A stretch of DNA of 64,000 nt from Hemerocallis citrina. Its lineage: Eukaryota > Streptophyta > Magnoliopsida > Asparagales > Asphodelaceae. Below the pieces are notes generated by a model. That model was not told where the DNA came from. It ran no database searches and worked only from the letters and a program-made list of their open reading frames with translations. The DNA is taken from positions 84,140,853 to 84,204,852 of the forward strand of contig CM030367.1 in NCBI GenBank assembly GCA_017893485.1. Direction: 5' to 3'. Below are positions 1-10,223 of this stretch, piece after piece (position 1 is the stretch's first letter; the number at the start of each line of letters is the position of its first letter). The translations under genes and the position numbers were made by a program.

Positions 1-2372
1 GACTAATGGTGAGTTCTCGGTCCGTTTACTCGGCTTAGTAATCAGTATTTCATGTTCAGGGACAGTAATTATCAGGTAGTGTTTTATGGCCATCAGTACA
101 GGTCAGTACAGGTCAGGCAGTAGGGCCCGACCGAGTATAGTTTCCGATCGTTCACTACCAAATCTACCCATGATACCCCGACTTTTATTAATTCATTTTC
201 ATCATATATGAGCATCCAAGAGGGTGTCAATGTTGTATAATACTAAGTGTGACTAATTCTATGCGCTACAGATAAAGTATGAGGCAAACACATCAAATAA
301 GCACAATTCACATAATCAGGACAATATGACCTTGCTTTACTAAAATACCGGTTATGGTCACTACAAGATAGCAAATCTGAATCCACCGGAAGGCCTAGAA
401 AGTAGACTTCCATACGGTTCCAGCGAATATAATTAATGCATATAAAAGATATAGGAACTAGGGTGAAAAGTCTAATCTATTCAGGTTTTATGTTCAGGCA
501 GCATGTAGTAGGTTGTGTTCAACTATTTATTTCAAGTCAGAGAACTCATTAATAAAATCTATAAAAATTCTGAGTGATAGCTATATATGTCTAGGTCCAG
601 CCTAATTTATTTCAGATTTTTTTCTTACTATTAACAGGGTCAAATAAAATATAGAACAGCAGAAAACACATGCAATTATGAGTCTGGAATTTCTAACATG
701 GCTGTACTAAAATGTTGATATCTAGCAAATTACACATCAGAACTTAGATCCGTCAAAAGGATGTTAAACTAGACATCAGAGGCTAAAAATTCATATTTTA
801 AAAGAAAATTCAAATTATGACATTATCATAGGTGAAAACTTGATTCAAAGTAAACAACTAACAATTCAGAAATTTGTCTTAACATGAATAGGCAAATAAA
901 TAAATCATATGACCACATATAGCATGCAAATTGGTAATCAAAGTGAATCCTAGGTGTCAACATGCAATTTCTAAGGTTTAAGATACAATTATCACAGGCC
1001 TCAATTCATCGATCAACTTCAATCTAGCACATACAATTTAACATGTCCAACTTGTCAAGTAGTTCTATGCATTAATCTAGTTATTTAAATGTGCATATGC
1101 ATGAAACAATGGGAACTAGGTTTTAGATCAAAAAGATAGCACAATGTTAAGAGTATGTTGGGTTAGCTCGTGTAAACCCTCGATAAACTTAACGGAATTG
1201 TCAAAGCAGTATGATAACAAATGGGACTGGATCTACTTGCAGAGATCTAATAAACTTGAACAAATAAAATGCTAGTTCAAGAAGAGACTTGCCTGTTATA
1301 TTGCATATTCGAATAATAAGAATAACAGGATCAGAATTTCGGATGAAAATTCCAGAAACACGTGCAAAATACGTGCGAAGAAACCCAAGCAAACAAAACA
1401 ACAGCAATAGTAGCTCTCGGTGAGCTCCACATCGGATCAGCCCGAACTCAGAACAGCGATAGGGGATCCGATGTGCCAAAACACAAAACGGCAAAATCGA
1501 CCAATGGGGCTCCTCCTTCAACCTCGGCAAGGAGAGAGAGAGAGAAGAACACGGCGACTCTACGGCGGCGACTGCGATGGGGGTGGAGCGACGTCGGCAC
1601 CACTGCAAAGATGTCGGCACCACGGTCGGGAAGCGACGGCGGCGGCGATGGCTTCGACGAAGAGCTCTGTTTTTGGTTGAAAACAGAGGGTGACGGAACT
1701 GGGCTTGGACAGCGATGAGGACACGACGGGAATCTTCGGAGGTTGCGAGGGGTGAGCGGTGAGGGACCACGATGGTAATGGGCGAGTGGCGACGAACAAG
1801 TAATGGCGAAGGCGATGGGTTCGGTTGAGATAGGTTCGAGCGGTCGAAGACGATGACAGGGGAATGATCGGAGGACGATGACGAGGCGGTGGACGAGGGG
1901 GCGGAGATGGTGACGGTGGTGAATGGTGATCGGAGAAGACCAACGAGGTATAAGGTTTCAATTTTGGTTTTGGGTGCAACGAAAACAGAGAGGGGGGAGT
2001 AGGGGATCGGGGAGAGAGAAAAACGGCAGAGAGGGTGAGGGGGAATATTTAGGATTTAATTAATAGGGTATATATATAGGGATCAAGAATTAGGGTTTTG
2101 GGTTGAGATTATGTGGATTTTGGGTATCGGTTTTGGCTCCTAAAAGAGAAAAATAAATAAATGAGATGAGACAAACACAAAGGAGAATAAATCAGACTCA
2201 AAATAGAAAGAGCAAAATTGCAAAGAGAACAGAATCCAACCAAAAGAACACAGATCGATCAAGAGAGAACAAAAGAACCGAAGATAAGACAAAATGCAAT
2301 GTAATAAAGGAATCCAAATACAATAATCAAAAGAAAAAAAAATTACAATAAAATCCAAAAATAGGGCATACA
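1..2372 (-). mobile_element. LTR of a Ty3/gypsy-type element, minus orientation, left end outside window
   Basis: The right edge ends in ...CATACA at 2372 and is followed at once by coding-like Tat gag sequence, so this is an insertion boundary. The last ~25 bases and a block near 370-430 resemble the solo LTR at 50355-52902, so the two are related. A TATA-like stretch on the minus strand (2066-2080), followed by a pyrimidine-rich leader on that strand, sets the orientation. Minus-strand open frames (for example 1560-1979, proline-rich) fall in this leader and match no known protein. The expected 5-bp target duplication would be GCTGA, with its partner left of the window. Whether this is a solo LTR or one end of a full element cannot be told here. 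Confidence 0.7.
2066..2080 (-). promoter_or_regulatory. TATA-like promoter element of the minus-strand LTR
   Basis: Read on the minus strand this is CCTATATATATACCC, followed downstream by a C/T-rich leader, as expected for an LTR U3/R boundary. The related solo LTR has the equivalent element near 52445-52452 (minus). Confidence 0.5.
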
Positions 2373-2436
2373 GCTGAGGCACCCAAGAAGTCTTAGAAGG
2401 ACACCTCAGGTCAAAAAGGTCCTCCTCTTGCGCCTC

Positions 2437-2900
2437 GGTTCGAAAGTTCACCCTGCTTAATGCGAGTGTCTTCGCAATACTAACGAAAATGGAGAAAGAG
2501 GGACTGATCTGATACCCCCTTTAGATGAATACCCCAAACAAGAAAAGTGATAAAAGGTTTTGGTGCCATTTTCAGCGAGACCACTATCACGAGACCGACG
2601 ATTGCCAGGCCCTGAAGGATGAGATTGAAGCTCTAATCAGGATATACTACTTGTCCAAGTTTACACGAAAAGACCAGATGGTCTTGCCACCTTGCGAGTG
2701 TCCAATAAGCGTCCGAACAAGGATTCCGAACCTCATGAGTCGAAGGAATGGCCATCCTTCACTCCATACATGAAGAACCGATGGGGGGAGACTCTAATTC
2801 CTTCCATAGGGCATTTTTCTGAGAGGTCAACTCGGTCCATAATTCCCCCCCTCAAAAGCCCAGGATTGCCTATCTCTTTCTCGGACGAAGATCTCAAAGG
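2437..2900 (+). pseudogene. gag C-terminal remnant of Tat element B
   Basis: Gag would form the virus-like particle in the cytoplasm. The translation around 2437-2520 resembles the conserved Tat segment before the knuckle (FTLLNASV...MEKEGLI). From 2525 it reads RFWCHFQRDHYHETDDC, a C-x2-H-x3-H-type nucleocapsid motif followed by the typical DEIEALIR segment. A stop lies between the two parts and the frame changes again after about 2700, so it is a pseudogene. The same region is found in element C at 22011-22292 (WCAFHKDHGHLTDDC). The 5' part of gag is separated from this piece by the LTR at 1-2372 and is not visible. Confidence 0.7.
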
Positions 2901-3480
2901 TATCTGTACTCCTTACTATGATGCTTTGGTGATTATCCTCGGACTGGCAAGCATTTGAGGGGCTGAAATTATTCCAAGACCGGCTTAAGCCGGTCGGCTA
3001 CTCACTTCATGGTTTCTCTGGAGTCCCGATCTAGATCTAAGGGATCTTGACCATCAACGTAACCTCGGGGAAGTCCCTCGCCACCCATATTGAACCAATG
3101 GACTTCATGGTGGTTTACGTCAAGGTCGCCTACAATGCCATCTTCAGACGCCTTGGTCTCACATGTCTCCAAGCCGTGGCCTCAGTATATCACATGAAAA
3201 TAAAGTTCCCCACATCATCTATAGTTGGATTTGTCAAAGGCAGTTAGGCGACATCTCGGGCGTGCAATACCACAACCGGGGGGGGGGGGGCTCTGTCTTC
3301 CCCCGAGATAAAAGCTTAATCGGAATCGAGCCAGCTGATAAGCTAGAAGAGGTCCCCTTATCGGAAGAAGAATCAACCAAGAGATTTATGATAAGTAAGG
3401 CTCTGCCCTCCAGGCTCGATGAAGGGATTGTTGCCTGCATCCAAAGTAACCAAGATCTATTCGCCTAGACAGCTTTGAAC
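2901..3480 (+). pseudogene. aspartic protease and linker region of Tat element B (degenerate)
   Basis: Frames at 3047-3247 and 3163-3468 together match the post-catalytic part of the Tat protease (FMVV...YNAIF...GL, then AVAS.YHMKIKFPT) and the acidic linker before RT (GIEPADKLEEVPLSEEES). The element C copy at 22433-22773 aligns with it. The catalytic D-x-G segment is not recognisable in an open frame, and a run of 13 G (3278-3290) lies in the linker. The enzyme would cleave the gag-pol polyprotein; this copy is dead. Confidence 0.6.
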
Positions 3481-3485
3481 ATGAC

Positions 3486-3812
3486 AAAATTTCCAAAGAT
3501 TTGATCATGCACAAGCTAAGTATCAATCCCAAGAAGAAAACAGTCTAACAGAAGCACTGAAAGTTTGCCCAAAATAGACAACAGACTATGAAAGAGGAAG
3601 TCGATAAGCTTCTCGCTTCCCACTGCATCTAGGAAGTCAACTACCCGGAGTGGTTGGCAAATGTTGTAATTATAAAGAAGACGAATGGCAAGTGGAGGAT
3701 CTGCATTGATTTCACTGACCTTAATGAGGCATGTCCGAAGGATCCTTTCCCCCTTCCAAGTATCGATGCTCTGATTGATGCTATGTCCGGATATGAACTC
3801 TTAAGTTTCATG
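3486..3812 (+). pseudogene. reverse transcriptase N-terminal fragment, Tat element B
   Basis: The frame at 3654-3812 reads ANVVIIKKTNGKWRICIDFTD and LNEACPKDPFPLPSIDALID, typical of Tat RT motifs, preceded after a stop by EVNYPEW. It stops matching after ELLSFMD; in element C the same point continues into DAFSGYNQI. The catalytic Y-x-D-D motif and all downstream enzymes are missing. The breakpoint near 3812 joins RT to sequence normally found 3' of integrase, so a large deletion removed most of pol. Confidence 0.8.
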
Positions 3813-4056
3813 GATCTCCTCCTCCAGAAGTTCTACCTCCCGAGGCTTGTGTCTCACAATATGGGTCAACAAAACGATTCAAGTCTTAATGGCGGACAAA
3901 GAAGCAAAAAGATAAACAAACAACAATTCTTCAATGCGAAAAGATTCTCATTAAAAAGCAAAAACAGTACAAGGGGTGGTGGCTAGTCCACATTCGGCAT
4001 CGATACAAAACAAAACAAAATACGAGGGCCTACGACTAAGGAGAAGGAGGCACCTC
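3813..4056 (+). other. deletion junction and 3' non-coding DNA of element B
   Basis: After the RT breakpoint the plus strand has no recognisable coding. A minus-strand stretch near 3985-4020 (TTGTATCGATGCC and A-rich context) is matched in element C near 42400-42420 (TTGTATCGATACC), suggesting this is the 3' untranslated end of the antisense ORF. Confidence 0.4.
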
Positions 4057-6180
4057 TTAAGAAGAGACTTGGAGTGCCTCGGTGCCGACCGCTTGATGTT
4101 CGGCGGGCAATAAGAGAACCTCATCGTCCCCTGATTGCTCTTCTCCGGGCATTGGGGGAGTACTATTGACCCACATATAGAAGGAGAGGTTGTCGAGGTA
4201 AAGGTCGGGATACCTCTGCCTGACATGACGAATGGCTTGATCATACCCCTGGTCTTGTGCCCCGATGATCGTGTCCATGGCCTTCTCTCGGTCCCTAACG
4301 AGCAACCATCTCCCTCGCCTCCCACACCACCTTCTCCTTTTGTAGACCCTCTCGGTCCGAGGCCATGGACGAGAAATCCACCTCAAAAGCCTTCTCCTTC
4401 TTCTCGAGGCCCTCGACCTGGAGCTTGACCTCCTTGTACTCCTCCACCCGGGCCGTCCTCCAGTTGGCGCATTTGAATTTATGCTCGTATTACCGCTTCA
4501 TCTCTGCTCCCTGGAGAATGGCTTGCAAAAGGAGGGTTAAAAACTTGAGAAATTCAAAACCAAAAATGAAGGGATGCAACTCATCGAGGTCAGGTTCATA
4601 CCATGACGGAGGCTTGAGCGAACTTGAGGTTTCCCGAATCGAAGGTTCCGTGGGCGAGGCTCTTCTTGTCTCTTAGCAGAGCAAGGTGGTTCACAACCTC
4701 AAGAGCCACCATCCCCTCCATTATAAAGTCGGCCTCCTTCACGGCTCAATCAGGTCTGAAAGTTTTCTCAGTCTTCTCTCCGAGGACAGTCTTCGCCAAC
4801 GGGTAGATAGGAAGAAGCGAAGACATGGCCAATTCAGTGAGCTTGTGCGTTCTCTCGCTCTGCGGGGCCCTTGAGGACTCTTGTGGGTCGATGATGGTGA
4901 GGGTCTTCGACCATTTTTGCCCTGTTAGAATGTCCCTTTGACGACCTATCAAAGGTCGAGGCAGAAGGCCTTTTCTTCCCCTTCGACACCTCGACAGCCT
5001 TTTTCTTTGCCAGTTCGGCCTGGCGAGCTGTGATAGTGTATGGATGCAAAGGAAAAAGTAGTAATGTTAAAATAAGGGAAAGTAGTTGGCTACAAAAGGA
5101 AACTAAGAACCTACAAGGCACGGCCGTATTCAGGACACATTCTGAGAGGCTCACCTCGGTCACCCTCGCTCAGTCTATATTTTCCCCTTCACATATCATC
5201 CTAAGCTCATTCTCTTCCTCCAAAGTGAAATCCCTCAGCCTCGGGGACTTAAGCTTCAGAATGTCGTACACCCATCGAATGGGAATGTCCCGAGGCTCAG
5301 GATTGTACATGATGAAGTACTTCGACTTCCGCCCCTTGATTGAGTCCGGCTGGTTGTGTACCATATGGTATTTGTGGCGAGGAGTGAATAAGTACTGCCC
5401 CTCGTATGCGCGAGTTGTGCTTAGGCCCAAGCACATGCAAAAATACTTGAGCTTCATGGGTACCCTCTTCTTCTTGCATAGCATAATGAAGCTAGCGAGA
5501 TGCTTCCAGGAGTTGGGCCCGTATTGCATTGGGGTCATCCCAGCCCTGTTTAGAACCTCCTTGATGAATGGGCCTACGGGGAGGCGAATGCCCGAAACAA
5601 ACGCGTCCAGAGGGAACATGTACCTCGGATAGATTGTCATTCGGATGGATCCCCACGTACGAAATGAGCATGTAAAACTCTCGGGGAAAATGAAAAGTGT
5701 TCCAAATCGGAGGAAGGTCAGTCCCCACCAAGGTATTTGATCTCGTGTCTGCCTCTACATTCGGCCGAACCGGTGACGAAGGTTGCACTCTGAACCGGAC
5801 CACATCGATCAGATCATCTAGATACATTCCGATAATGCGCAGATCTATAAGAAAATGAAGTCCCATACCCCCCTCCTTCTTGTACTCCATTGGTTTGTAC
5901 TCTGTGTCCAGTAGGTAGACGAACTTATCCTTTCTCCTCGGGGATCGTGGGGCTCGAGGTGGGGGAATAGCCACCACACCATCGGAGGATGACTCTATGC
6001 CATCTTGGCCCAAGGGGGCCCCTTCAACTCCCTCCTTCCTCTCTTCCTCCAACTCCTCGTTAGAGGGAATGACGATAGGGCTTGAACTCTCCCCACTTTG
6101 CCCTCCGATTTCTATGGCCTCTTGGATTCTGCTGCTACCGAAGACGATTGAGATGTAGACTATGAGGGTGACTCACTGTG
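4057..6180 (-). pseudogene. antisense additional ORF of Tat element B (Transposase_28-like 'putative gypsy type transposon' protein)
   Basis: Function is unknown. Related extra ORFs lie between pol and the 3' LTR in several plant Tat lineages, often in antisense. Read on the minus strand from about 6052, three or more frames carry one protein: an acidic/proline-rich start, a block near 5640-5490 (FPLDAFVSGIRLPVGPFIKE, then NSWKHLASFI), a block near 5330-5170 (IRWVYDILKLKSPRLR, TLEEENELRM), a Lys/Ser-rich middle (QAELAKKKAVEVSKGKKRP near 5020) and a C-terminal block (GYDQAIRHVRQRYPDL, FYMWVNSTPPMPG) ending at the stop at 4057. Frame changes near 5640 and 5165 make it a pseudogene. Element C carries a homologous unit. 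The domain name is from memory of the family; a Pfam search would decide. Confidence 0.6.
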
Positions 6181-6349
6181 ACTCGAGGTTGAGGCTATGT
6201 TGTTAGACAGTTCCTAGACATAGTCAGATTAATACTTTACCTAGTTGTGGAGTAACAAAAAACAACCGGAAAGATCGCCATAGAAATTGTTGGTCGTTGT
6301 AGAGAAAAGCACTGGTAGTAGACAGAGAATGTATAGAGAAAAATGAGAC

Positions 6350-6364
6350 GGGGGGGGGGGGGGG
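6350..6364 (+). repeat. poly(G) run of 15
   Basis: An uninterrupted run of 15 G (C on the antisense strand) lies just downstream of the minus-strand TATA box in the antisense leader. Comparable runs occur at 3278-3290, 20591-20609 and 26916-26931, all in Tat element sequence. Confidence 0.9.
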
Positions 6365-6371
6365 ATATATA
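6365..6371 (-). promoter_or_regulatory. putative antisense promoter (TATA box) of element B additional ORF
   Basis: The minus strand reads CTCTATATATCCCC, followed by a C/T-rich leader leading to the antisense ORF some 200-300 bp away. Element C has a matching arrangement at 57125-57131. No transcription evidence is available from sequence. Confidence 0.45.
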
Positions 6372-7002
6372 GAGCGGAAGAAAATTTCTCGATAACTATA
6401 AAGTCACGTGAAGACTCATCGATAACCACAAAGTCACATGACAACTCCTCGTTAACCGTAAAACTGTAATACCCTGATTTTCCAAATATATGAAAAATTA
6501 TTTATTTTGCACGTAGTGTGCACGTGCAATATTTTGGTTGAATTAAATCTTATAATTATTTTATTATGATGTGTATGAATATTTAAATATATGTTTTCAA
6601 ATTATTTTCATACAAAAGCCTTTTCTTTAATAAATAGAAAGCATTATTATTATTTTTTTTTAAAGCCCAAATTGTATTTTTATTTATTTATTTTATTTTA
6701 AAAATAACTATTTTGGCCCATAGACTAAGCCCATGGATTAATTTATTTGAAAATTCTATTTTATCAAATGCACAATTTTTTGGCCTAGTTGCATGCACGT
6801 GCACTACACGTACACGTGCTTTGCACACTTTCCTAAGAGGCCGGATTACATCTCTTTTGGAGGGAGTTTTGAATTTTGGTTATGGTGTTCATGGAGGTAG
6901 TTATGTGAATGTGGGTAGTTGTGGTAACTTCTACTCTCATCCTAGCCTTCCATCCTACAACCAACCAACTAATCCTAGCCCTCCATTTTACTTCATTTTT
7001 AG

Positions 7003-7010
7003 TATAAATA
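7003..7010 (+). promoter_or_regulatory. TATA box of Tekay-type LTR promoter
   Basis: TATAAATA followed by a C-rich stretch. The 3' LTR copy is at 13869-13876. Transcription would be expected to start some 25-35 bp downstream. Confidence 0.65.
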
Positions 7011-7547
7011 CCCCCCCTCCCATGGCTATATTCATATGCAATTATATTTCCCAAATCTATAGTCTAATTAGTAGTTGTTGTGAGATAAAAGAGTGAGAGT
7101 TGTGTGCATTTTGCTTGGAGAGGAGGCCGGCATCATTCCAAGGAGAGGAGCTTTCAGTTGATTGGTGGCTTGGAGCTTGTGCATCTCGTCGCAAAGGGCT
7201 TGTGTTGCTAAATTTGTTTAGTTCTCTCCATACAAGGTGGGTAAAATTTTCCATATTTCTAAAGTAGAATTGCTTGCTAAATGAATGAATGATAGTGGGT
7301 TGATTTTTCCTTATTCCTGATGCTAGTATCATATTGGGAATGATGCATGAAAAATACTAATAAGAGTACACTTCTAATTGGAGATTTGACCTATGAATTG
7401 ATTGGGATATGAATATGCAGTTATATGTGATTTGATTAGTAAGAATCTAAATTGATATGGATGAATTATAAACATGAATGTGAATTTGGCTAATCAAGGA
7501 ATTTGTGGCATTAATGGTGAGAATTGTCGAGAAGGAATCTTTCGGGT

Positions 7548-8311
7548 AAGTCGACTTAGAACCTTGTAAGTCGACTTATATGTTCCTTTAAGTCGACTGA
7601 TACTGTTATAAGTCGACTTCTTGCTTAAAGTATTTACTTAAAATTATGGAAGTTTTCTCCTGTACAGTCGACTTACTATGATATAAGTCGACTGGTAGCG
7701 ATGCATTTTTATAAATTCGAATGTTCTACTCTTTTGAAAATACATGATACTTTCTTAAAGAAATTTGAGAATTGTTGCATAAAACAAAATGTGATTTGAG
7801 ATAAAAGGTGCAATCAGAACTATGATTTTGATATGTGTATTTTTGAGAAATTATACCTTGCAAAAGAACTAGAAATGAAGAAGATTAATATAGTAAAGAT
7901 TGAAGTGACATTATAGATGTATGAAAATATGAATTCTGAATATTCGTTAGTATTTCTCATTCTGAGAATAAAGTGAACAATGAAATGTGAATTATTCTTG
8001 TTAAGGAATAGTGAGGCAAAGTATGATGTGTAAATAGAATGAAAGAATGATTCATTAAGTTGAGATGTTTAAAACTGCTCAGTCGACTGAAGGTGTGCAG
8101 CAGTCGACTGTATAAAAACTGAGAATCTACAGTTTGGAACTATGCAGACCAGGCGACTGTGTTTACAACAGTCGACTGCCCTGTGGGTGATATTTGAATT
8201 TGAAAACACTGCGGAACAGCCGACTGCCATGTGCAGCAGTCGACTCTCCCGAGTGATTGTGAATACTTGAATTGACTGAACAAGTCGACTGGAAGAGATC
8301 CAAGTCGACTG
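7548..8311 (+). repeat. field of twelve perfect AGTCGACT palindromes
   Basis: Exact AGTCGACT occurs at 7549, 7569, 7591, 7611, 7666 and 7686, then at 8081, 8102, 8170, 8238, 8283 and 8303, with near matches at about 8151 and 8219. The first six mostly have TA before and T/G after; the second six mostly have CA/GCA before and G after. The 3' LTR repeats the whole field (14415-15178). The field lies downstream of the TATA box, so it would be transcribed. Confidence 0.9.
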
Positions 8312-8813
8312 CCCAGAGTGTTTTGTTATGTCAGAGGACATTATTCTGTTTATTTGAAGAGCTGTGAACTTTATGATTGATGTTGATTGCTGTATGAATT
8401 TATATGAAATGAATCATAGTTGAATTGAGAAATTTACATGAGATGAATCATAAATATAAACTGAGAATTACATGAATATGAAAGCTAAGATCATGATTAT
8501 GGGAAATGAACTCAAGAGCTGGAAGTGCTCAGATTATGTTAGAATTTGTGAATTGGAATTGAAATGAAAGAGTAGCTAAGTCTCCCCCGGCAGTTGAAAA
8601 AGAAATTGAAATGAATATTGAAAGGGAAGACCAAGGTTGGTCATGTTGAAATGAATGTATAAGTCCGGTTGGTGGAGAGGCTAACTCTAGAGCTTTGATT
8701 TGGTTCATGATTCTAATAAAAAACTAAGGATTAGCACATAATGGAGACGTGATGAAAGTAGGAGAAAAACACGAGTGAGAACCATCGGATTGCGGTGGAG
8801 GGTATTTCACAGG

Positions 8814-9048
8814 TTCTTCACGATGAGTCGTGACATGACGTGGATACGGCTCCAGGGTGCCGTGGCGGCGGAAAGTATTTCACAGGTTCTTCACGATGCG
8901 TCGTGACATGACGTGAATACTGTTCCAGGGTACCGTCCCTGTGGTGACACTTGTGGGATGTTTGGTGACTGCATGAGGATCGTGTGCCATGAAGGAGGCT
9001 GAATTGTCCATAGGTTCTTCACGATGCGTCGTGACATGACGTGGGATT
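8814..9048 (+). repeat. three dispersed copies of a TGACGT-containing dyad motif in the LTR
   Basis: The core TCGTGACATGACGTG is at 8828, 8901 and 9029, each preceded by GGTTCTTCACGATG(A/C)G. TGACGT is the classic bZIP core. Related copies are in the LARD LTRs (near 35563-35600, 41600-41625 and 41730-41752), so the motif predates the split of these families. Confidence 0.8.
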
Positions 9049-9672
9049 CCCCTCCAGTTTCTGTACACGTGCTTGCACTCATAGATCATCTAAGACACTA
9101 CCGTAGTTACAGTAGTAGTTTAAGACATAACGGGGGATTGAACCCTATCAAGATGAAGAACGAATAAGGGCTTGCCCTCGGACCTATGTAGTATGGGATA
9201 CATAGAATCCGAACAAGTGTGCATTAGTGTCATGTAACATAATTAACTGCATTAAGGATTAAGTGCACAATCACAACACGACATCAATAGGGTAGTCCCT
9301 TTAGTTTGAAATGTGACAAGTTTGTGTTTGCTAAATATGAAATGTTAAGTTATACTATTTCCGGCAAGCGAGGACGGCCGTGTATAATGATCGTCGGTTG
9401 AATAAACTGACGTACCCACAGTCTAACATGCAGGTAAATGTCATGCTAAAGATTAAAGAGGATTTGGATGCTTAAAGATTTTATCAAGCTGTTGTACTTG
9501 TACTTAATTGTTGTATTTTACTTCCGCTGTGCAAAAGAAAGATGTAATTATGATGTAAACTCTGATGTATGACGAAAAGTTTTTATTTCCCTGTAAAAGT
9601 GTACTAAGAAAGTGAAAAGATCCTGTAGAACATCTCGAATTCAGTGTATTTGGGATTCGGGGCGTTACAGAG

Positions 9673-9684
9673 TGGTATCAGAGC
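9673..9684 (+). promoter_or_regulatory. primer binding site, initiator tRNA-Met
   Basis: TGGTATCAGAGC, three bases after the 5' LTR, complements the 3' end of plant initiator tRNA-Met, the usual primer of this group. Confidence 0.92.
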
Positions 9685-9775
9685 CACGCTTTCTACACTT
9701 TCACACTTGTACAAATTTATAGGGAACGACACCCTAGATGTGGACATTAGAGTGTGTGTTTGAGTCTAGAGATTT

Positions 9776-9796
9776 AAATGTAAGTGACTTACATTT
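9776..9796 (+). promoter_or_regulatory. leader hairpin with embedded splice donor
   Basis: A perfect 9-bp inverted repeat (arms AAATGTAAG and CTTACATTT, loop TGA). The 5' arm and loop contain GTAAGT, a perfect plant 5' splice site core at 9780. A good 3' splice site (TTTTGCATCAG) ends at 10220, three bases before the gag ATG. The LARD leader has the same hairpin at 36330-36350 with one change that keeps a G-U pair in RNA. Confidence 0.55.
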
Positions 9797-9838
9797 GTGT
9801 TGCTCTATGACTCATGCTTTTTCCTCTCTATTTCTAAG

Positions 9839-10078
9839 ATGGCTGATCACTTCGACCCTGCTGGAGGCGACGATTGGCTTGTGAGGCAAGTGGAAACGCT
9901 GCGAGAGAAAGTTGGATTGTTGGAGGCTCAGCTGGCGAAGCGAAAGGACGACTTTTCTGTTCTCAGTCATCGGGTTTGGGAACTCGAGAAGAGGAAGAAC
10001 CTGACGGATGTGCTGAAGGATGAGGTTGTTGAACTGCGGGAAGAACTTCGAGCAGCGAAGAGGACCCGTAGGAGTTAG
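9839..10078 (+). CDS. small coiled-coil protein upstream of gag in the Tekay-type element
   Basis: 79 residues from MADHFDP, ending in basic KRTRRS. I chose the ATG at 9839; an in-frame ATG 42 bp upstream would add a hydrophobic stretch. Residues about 15-70 have leucine heptads (VETLREKVGLLEAQLAKR, VWELEKRK, VVELREELRAAK), predicting a coiled coil. No family recognised. It lies between the leader hairpin and gag, inside the interval that would be removed if the donor at 9780 joined the acceptor at 10220, so unspliced RNA could make this protein and spliced RNA gag. The reading frame is clean, as expected for a young element. A role in RNA packaging or gag assembly is only a guess. Confidence 0.55.
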   Translation: MADHFDPAGGDDWLVRQVETLREKVGLLEAQLAKRKDDFSVLSHRVWELEKRKNLTDVLKDEVVELREELRAAKRTRRS

Positions 10079-10223
10079 AGTGTTGTAGCTTCTGTTTCTT
10101 TCATTCTGATGTTTAGAGATGTTTTTAAATTCGAATGTATAAACTTTTGGAATTCAATGAAATGGAAGTTGGTTTAAATTCTTGTTTTATACTTCGAATT
10201 TGACGGATCTTTTGCATCAGAAT

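Larger units (their letters stand above)
6465..9669 (+). repeat. 5' LTR of the young Tekay-type element
   Basis: Begins TGTAATACCC and ends CGTTACA. It contains a G-box/RY-rich upstream part (CACGTGC and CATGCA cores near 6505-6530 and 6789-6824), a TATA box at 7003-7010, an AGTCGACT palindrome field (7548-8311) and three copies of a TGACGT-containing motif (8828-9043). A block near 9168-9230 is conserved in the other LTR families of this window. It encodes no convincing protein. Confidence 0.95.

Noticed and set aside
1201..1979. 189- and 139-residue minus-strand frames in the first LTR
   Set aside because: Pro/Arg/Ser-rich frames in the GC-rich leader of an LTR; no domain, and two different frames are equally open.
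5030..5632. 200-residue plus-strand frame opposite the antisense ORF
   Set aside because: The opposite strand carries the segments conserved between elements B and C; this frame has no match and is a shadow.
6713..7332. Open frames in the Tekay LTR, repeated at 13579-14198
   Set aside because: Identical only because the two LTRs are nearly identical; no known domain and they cross the TATA box.
7548..8311. CRISPR-like repeat spacing of the AGTCGACT sites
   Set aside because: The repeat is only 8 bp, spacers are irregular and this is plant DNA.
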